Source: Paragorgia papillata (taxonomy: Eukaryota > Cnidaria > Anthozoa > Scleralcyonacea > Coralliidae). Taken from it: a stretch of 64,000 bases of DNA. The position numbers and the translations under genes are program-made. Below are positions 59,643-64,000 of the stretch, piece by piece (position 1 is the stretch's first letter; every line of letters begins with the position of its first letter). The notes under the pieces are model-generated. The model was not told the DNA's origin. It did not search any database and saw only the letters and a program-made list of their open reading frames with translations. The stretch is from assembly GCA_035771165.1 (NCBI GenBank), contig JAWNZC010000228.1, positions 74,501-138,500 of the forward strand, given 5' to 3'.

Positions 59643-59930
59643 ATTTTAGAAAACCCAAACCCCAAAAACTTGGCAACCATTTTGAAAACCCAAACCCTAA
59701 AAAATTTGAAAACCCCCCTCCTGAAAATTTTGAAAAAAACTTGGCAGCCATTTTGAAAAAAATTTGGCAAACCCCCCTCCTAAAAATTTGAAAACCCCCC
59801 TCCTGAAAATTTTGGCGGCCATTTTTAAAACATGTCCCAGGAACCGATATCAAAAAAATTTTGGAAGGGGGTGGGGATGGGTTGTCATCTCTTTTACAAA
59901 ATGTCCCAGGACCCGCATTTTGACACTACT
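59637..59930 (-). repeat. Right terminal inverted repeat of the Polinton
   Basis: Inverted copy of 40059-40352, with differences mainly in homopolymer lengths. It ends GACACTACT directly against the target duplication. Frames on both strands here are readings of G/T-rich sub-repeats, not genes. Confidence 0.93.
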
Positions 59931-59936
59931 AACGTT
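59931..59936. repeat. Right target-site duplication (AACGTT)
   Basis: Second copy of the hexamer at 40053. Satellite sequence resumes in register with CACTGAGTTCC. Confidence 0.95.
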
Positions 59937-62900
59937 CACTGAGTTCCTTAATTTAAATTCAACATTGAATAGGGAGGGGGAGGGAGGGATACAATTTACT
60001 ACCAAAATAATTGAAAGAAATATTAGGTAAGTACCAACAATGCGAGATGTCCCAAGGTATTTTGTCACTGATTGTCTGAAAAGCTATTTTCTTTATATTG
60101 TAAAAAATGCCGTTACAGTCAACTTAGGAGCGTACTTTAAAGCCAAGAAAGCTAAAGCAATGTTATTGTAGACTAAATAAACTATTTCTGTGCAAAATTC
60201 AGTAAGGAAATATGATATTCAATAGTCAAAATGGCCCCCTGTTGTGCGTCTGTTCTGTCCACGGTTCTCACAACGGTTCTCACTACGGTTCTCACCAGAA
60301 AAACATGTATTAGAACGAAGAATTGTGGTTTAAAATGACATTTTCTGCACACCCGCCTTGTGATATGTTTAGTTTTCAATAAGAAAATAATGCATATTTA
60401 CAATTCACGCTCTTCAAATGCGTTTTTTATAACGATGCTCGCTATATTTATATAAATAACTTAATGCTATACTATATCTTTATACTGCGGAAGTGAGAAC
60501 CGTCGCCGCTTTACTCTAAATTATTTTATTTTGCCGATGCAATACCGGTTAAAACTCATTAAATGTAAAGTATACCATGCAGATGATATTAGAAAACAGC
60601 AGCACTGACTATTTGTAAAGAAACAAGCGTAAATTAGCAAACTAACGTCCACGGTGTTCAGTGAGAACCGTGGTGAGAACCGTGAGAACCGTGGACGTGG
60701 TGACATTTGTCATGACAACCGTACAGGCGTTCTATTACGTTATATCTCTCTAATAATTTTCCGCAAATATTTCGCGTTTTATCTTAGTATGTATTAGTAA
60801 TGTTGTACGTAATATGGTTGCTAATGAAAACCTAGAACAAGTTTCAATATGTTTTGTCCCTTTCGTGCCTTTAATAGACGTTGGTAGACGTTTAGAATTT
60901 CCGATTTTTAAACCTAGTATCACTTCTCTAATATTTGATTTTGTGCTGAAATTAAAATACGCGTACGTTCTGCAGCAATTGTTAAAATAATCAAAGGCCC
61001 CTACCTCAAATAGCGTTATTGCTAATACCGGCGCAGAACCCGTTTAAAGGTTGCGCAACTGGCTAAAATAAACACGTTTTAATTTTCGTTTAACGCGACG
61101 CCCGTTAGTTGAAGAGTGGTATTGCACAAGTTATACTCTACACATACATAAATAAATGCGCAATCGAGTGATTGTGAATATATTAAAACTTCGTTTTAGG
61201 TAAATCGAGCATTTTTAATTGCATTGCTGATAACGCACCTATTTTAGCCGAAACCTTTTTGCATAATACGTGCAAAGACGCCTTGAGCAGTAAACTGACT
61301 TTAAAACAACAAAACTGCCTATTTAATAGCTTGAAAAATGCCCATAACAATTTTGTTAACAATAAATTGTGAACATCTTTGTCAAATATAACTATTTTTA
61401 GAAAAATAACTGACTAGGTAACTAGGTTTATTTTATGAACTAAAAATGTTTTCGCAGACAATCAGTGACAAAAGTGTTGGGACACTTCAACGTAAAGGAC
61501 AATATTTTCCGCTCCAAATATCCCCCGGCCCCCCTGTTCAATGTTGGTGACTGTTTAGGCGTTCGTGTCAACGTTCACTGAGTTCCTTAATTTAAATTCA
61601 ACATTGAATAGGGAGGGGGAGGGAGGGATACAATTTACTACCAAAATAATTGAAAGAAATATTAGGTAAGTACCAACAATGCGAGATGTCCCAAGGTATT
61701 TTGTCACTGATTGTCTGAAAAGCTATTTTCTTTATATTGTAAAAAATGCCGTTACAGTCAACTTAGGAGCGTACTTTAAAGCCAAGAAAGCTAAAGCAAT
61801 GTTATTGTAGACTAAATAAACTATTTCTGTGCAAAATTCAGTAAGGAAAATATGATATTCAATAGTCAAAATGGCCCCCTGTTGTGCGTCTGTTCTGTCC
61901 ACGGTTCTCACAAACGGTTCTCACTACGGTTCTCACCAGAAAAACATGTATTAGAACGAAGATTGTGGTTTAAAATGACATTTTCTGCACACCCGCCTTG
62001 TGATATGTTAGTTTTCAATAAGAAAATAATGCATATTTACAATTCACGCTCTTCAAATGCGTTTTTTATAACGATGCTCGCTATATTTATATAAATAACT
62101 TAATGCTATACTATATCTTTATACTGCGGAAGTGAGAACCGTCGCCGCTTTACCTCTAAATTATTTTATTTTGCCGATGCAATACCGGTTAAAAACTCAT
62201 TAAATGTAAAGTATACCATGCAGATGATATTAGAAAACAGCAGCACTGACTATTTGTAAAGAAACAAGCGTAAATTAGCAAACTAACGTCCACGGTGTTC
62301 AGTGAGAACCGTGGTGAGAACCGTGAGAACCGTGGACGTGGTGACATTTGTCATGACAACCGTACAGGCGTTCTATTACGTTATATCTCTCTAATAATTT
62401 TCCGCAAATATTTCGCGTTTTATCTTAGTATGTATTAGTAATGTTGTACGTAATATGGTTGCTAATGAAAACCTAGAACAAGTTTCAATATGTTTTGTCC
62501 CTTTCGTGCCTTTAATAGACGTTGGTAGACGTTTAGAATTTCCGATTTTTAAACCTAGTATCACTTCTCTAATATTTGATTTTGTGCTGAAATTAAAATA
62601 CGCGTACGTTCTGCAGCAATTGTTAAAATAATCAAAAGGCCCCTACCTCAAATAGCGTTATTGGTAATACCGGCGCAGAACCCGTTTAAGGTTGCGCAAC
62701 TGGCTAAAATAAACACGTTTTAATTTTCGTTTAACGCGACGCCCGTTAGTTGAAGAGTGGTATTGCACAAGTTATACTCTACACATACATAAATAAATGC
62801 GCAATCGAGTGATTGTGAATATATTAAAACTTCGTTTTAGGTAAATCGAGCATTTTTTATTGCATTGCTGATAACGCACCTATTTTAGCCGAAATCTTTT

Positions 62901-64000
62901 TGCATAATACGTGCAAAGACGCCTTGAGCAGTAAACTGACTTTAAAACAACAAAACTGCCTATTTAATAGCTTGAAAATGCCCATAAACAATTTTGTTAA
63001 CAATAAATTGTGAACATCTTTGTCAAATATAACTATTTTTAGAAAAATAAACTGACTAGGTAACTAGGTTTATTTTATGAAACTAAAAATGTTTTCGCAG
63101 ACAATCAGTGACAAAAGTGTTGGGACACTTCAACGTAAAGGACAATATTTTCCGCTCCAAATATCCCCCGGCCCCCCTGTTCAATGTTGGTGACTGTTTA
63201 GGCGTTCATGTCAACGTTTCACTGAGTTCCTTAATTTAAATTCAACATTGAATAGGGAGGGGGAGGGAGGGATACAATTTACTACCAAAATAATTGAAAG
63301 AAAGATTAGGTAAGTACCAACAATGCGAGATGTCCCAAGGTATTTTGTCACTGATTGTCTGAAAAGCTATTTTCTTTATATTGTAAAAAATGCCGTTACA
63401 GTCAACTTAGGAGCGTACTTTAAAGCCAAGAAAGCTAAAGCAATGTTATTGTAGACTAAATAAAACTATTTCTGTGCAAAATTCAGTAAGGAAATATGAT
63501 ATTCAATAGTCAAAATGGCCCCCTGTTGTGCGTCTGTTCTGTCCACGGTTCTCACAACGGTTCTCACTACGGTTCTCACCAGAAAAAAACATGTATTAGA
63601 ACGAAGATTGTGGTTTAAAATGACATTTTCTGCACACCCGCCTTGTGATATGTTAGTTTTCAATAAGAAAATAATGCATATTTACAATTCACGCTCTTCA
63701 AATGCGTTTTTTATAACGATGCTCGCTATATTTATATAAATAACTTAATGCTATACTATATCTTTATACTGCGGAAGTGAGAACCGTCGCCGCTTTACCT
63801 CTAAATTATTTTATTTTGCCGATGCAATACCGGTTAAAACTCATTAAATGTAAAGTATACCATGCAGATGATATTAGAAAACAGCAGCACACTGACTATT
63901 TGTAAAGAAACAAGTGTAAATTAGCAAACTAACGTCCACGGTGTTCAGTGAGAACCGTGGTGAGAACCGTGAGAACGGTGGACGTGGTGACATTTGGTCA
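59937..64000. repeat. Satellite 2, block B continued right of the Polinton
   Basis: Completes the unit split by the Polinton, then two more unit starts near 61458 and 63099 (period about 1640), running off the right edge. Copies are clean and nearly identical to those at 31-40 kb. No coding region is supported. Confidence 0.95.

Larger units (their letters stand above)
40059..59930. mobile_element. Maverick/Polinton-type virus-like DNA transposon, complete termini
   Basis: The 19,872-base element begins AGTAGTGTC and ends GACACTACT, with about 294-base inverted repeats and a 6-base target duplication. It interrupts a satellite 2 unit inside the foldback segment. It carries the defining Polinton set: a protein-primed-type family B polymerase, RVE integrase, A32-like ATPase and capsid candidates. 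Extra genes include an AEP primase, a collagen-like fibre and a LamG-like protein. Seen directly: termini, duplication and catalytic motifs. Known for the family: self-synthesising transposon, probably able to form virions. Inferred: recent insertion, because the two ends differ at only about five positions. Several genes have frame breaks that may be sequencing error. Confidence 0.96.

Noticed and set aside
20220..63739. Recurrent frames of 60-120 residues in satellite 2 on both strands (for example near 33806 and 34082)
   Set aside because: They are the same repeat read in every unit, start and stop variably with indels, and show no protein-like constraint.

Overview
The window looks like a heterochromatin-type region of an AT-rich eukaryotic, probably invertebrate animal, genome. 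About two thirds is long-period satellite DNA with no believable host gene. A complete Maverick/Polinton-type virus-like transposon of 19.87 kb (40059-59930) is inserted in the array. Nothing identifies the host species; 'animal' is inferred from the Polinton gene families and the satellite style.

Layout: 1-5873 is a 174-bp satellite (about 34 copies). 5874-14680 is a second satellite with a true period near 1.64 kb. 14681-19768 is a third satellite of about 1.52 kb. 19769-40058 returns to the 1.64-kb satellite. This last block has three consecutive short units lacking a 251-bp foldback element, and one unit carries a separate 907-bp insertion. 40059-59930 is the Polinton, flanked by the 6-bp target duplication AACGTT. 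59937-64000 is the 1.64-kb satellite again. Satellites 2 and 3 both carry a foldback segment with related inverted termini (CAGACAATCA...), and the satellite boundaries fall at those termini.

The Polinton has about 294-bp terminal inverted repeats starting AGTAGTG. Recognisable genes are a broken protein-primed family B DNA polymerase at the right end, an RVE-type DDE integrase, an A32/FtsK-like packaging ATPase, a likely double-jelly-roll major capsid protein and a likely minor capsid protein. There is also an archaeo-eukaryotic-type primase, a collagen-like fibre protein with a globular head, a concanavalin/LamG-like protein, a zinc-ribbon protein, two paralogous SAP-like proteins, a candidate N-myristoylated protein and several small membrane proteins. 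No adenovirus-type maturation protease was recognised.

Inferred division of labour: the polymerase, primase and integrase copy and insert the element. Capsid proteins and ATPase would build and fill a virion. The collagen-like and lectin-like proteins, which begin with the same seven residues, would be surface fibres. Genes run in blocks (+, then two -, then +, one -, then +). Many starts follow an AAATAAATG-like context, and many 3' ends are followed by a hairpin, including four copies of the same TATAAC/GTTATA hairpin.

Many Polinton genes change frame at single-base steps, mostly apparent one-base additions in homopolymers. Parts of the satellites (about 5.87-19.77 kb and 20.86-23.64 kb) are inflated by similar insertions. 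Sequencing or assembly error is therefore a serious alternative to genuine gene decay.
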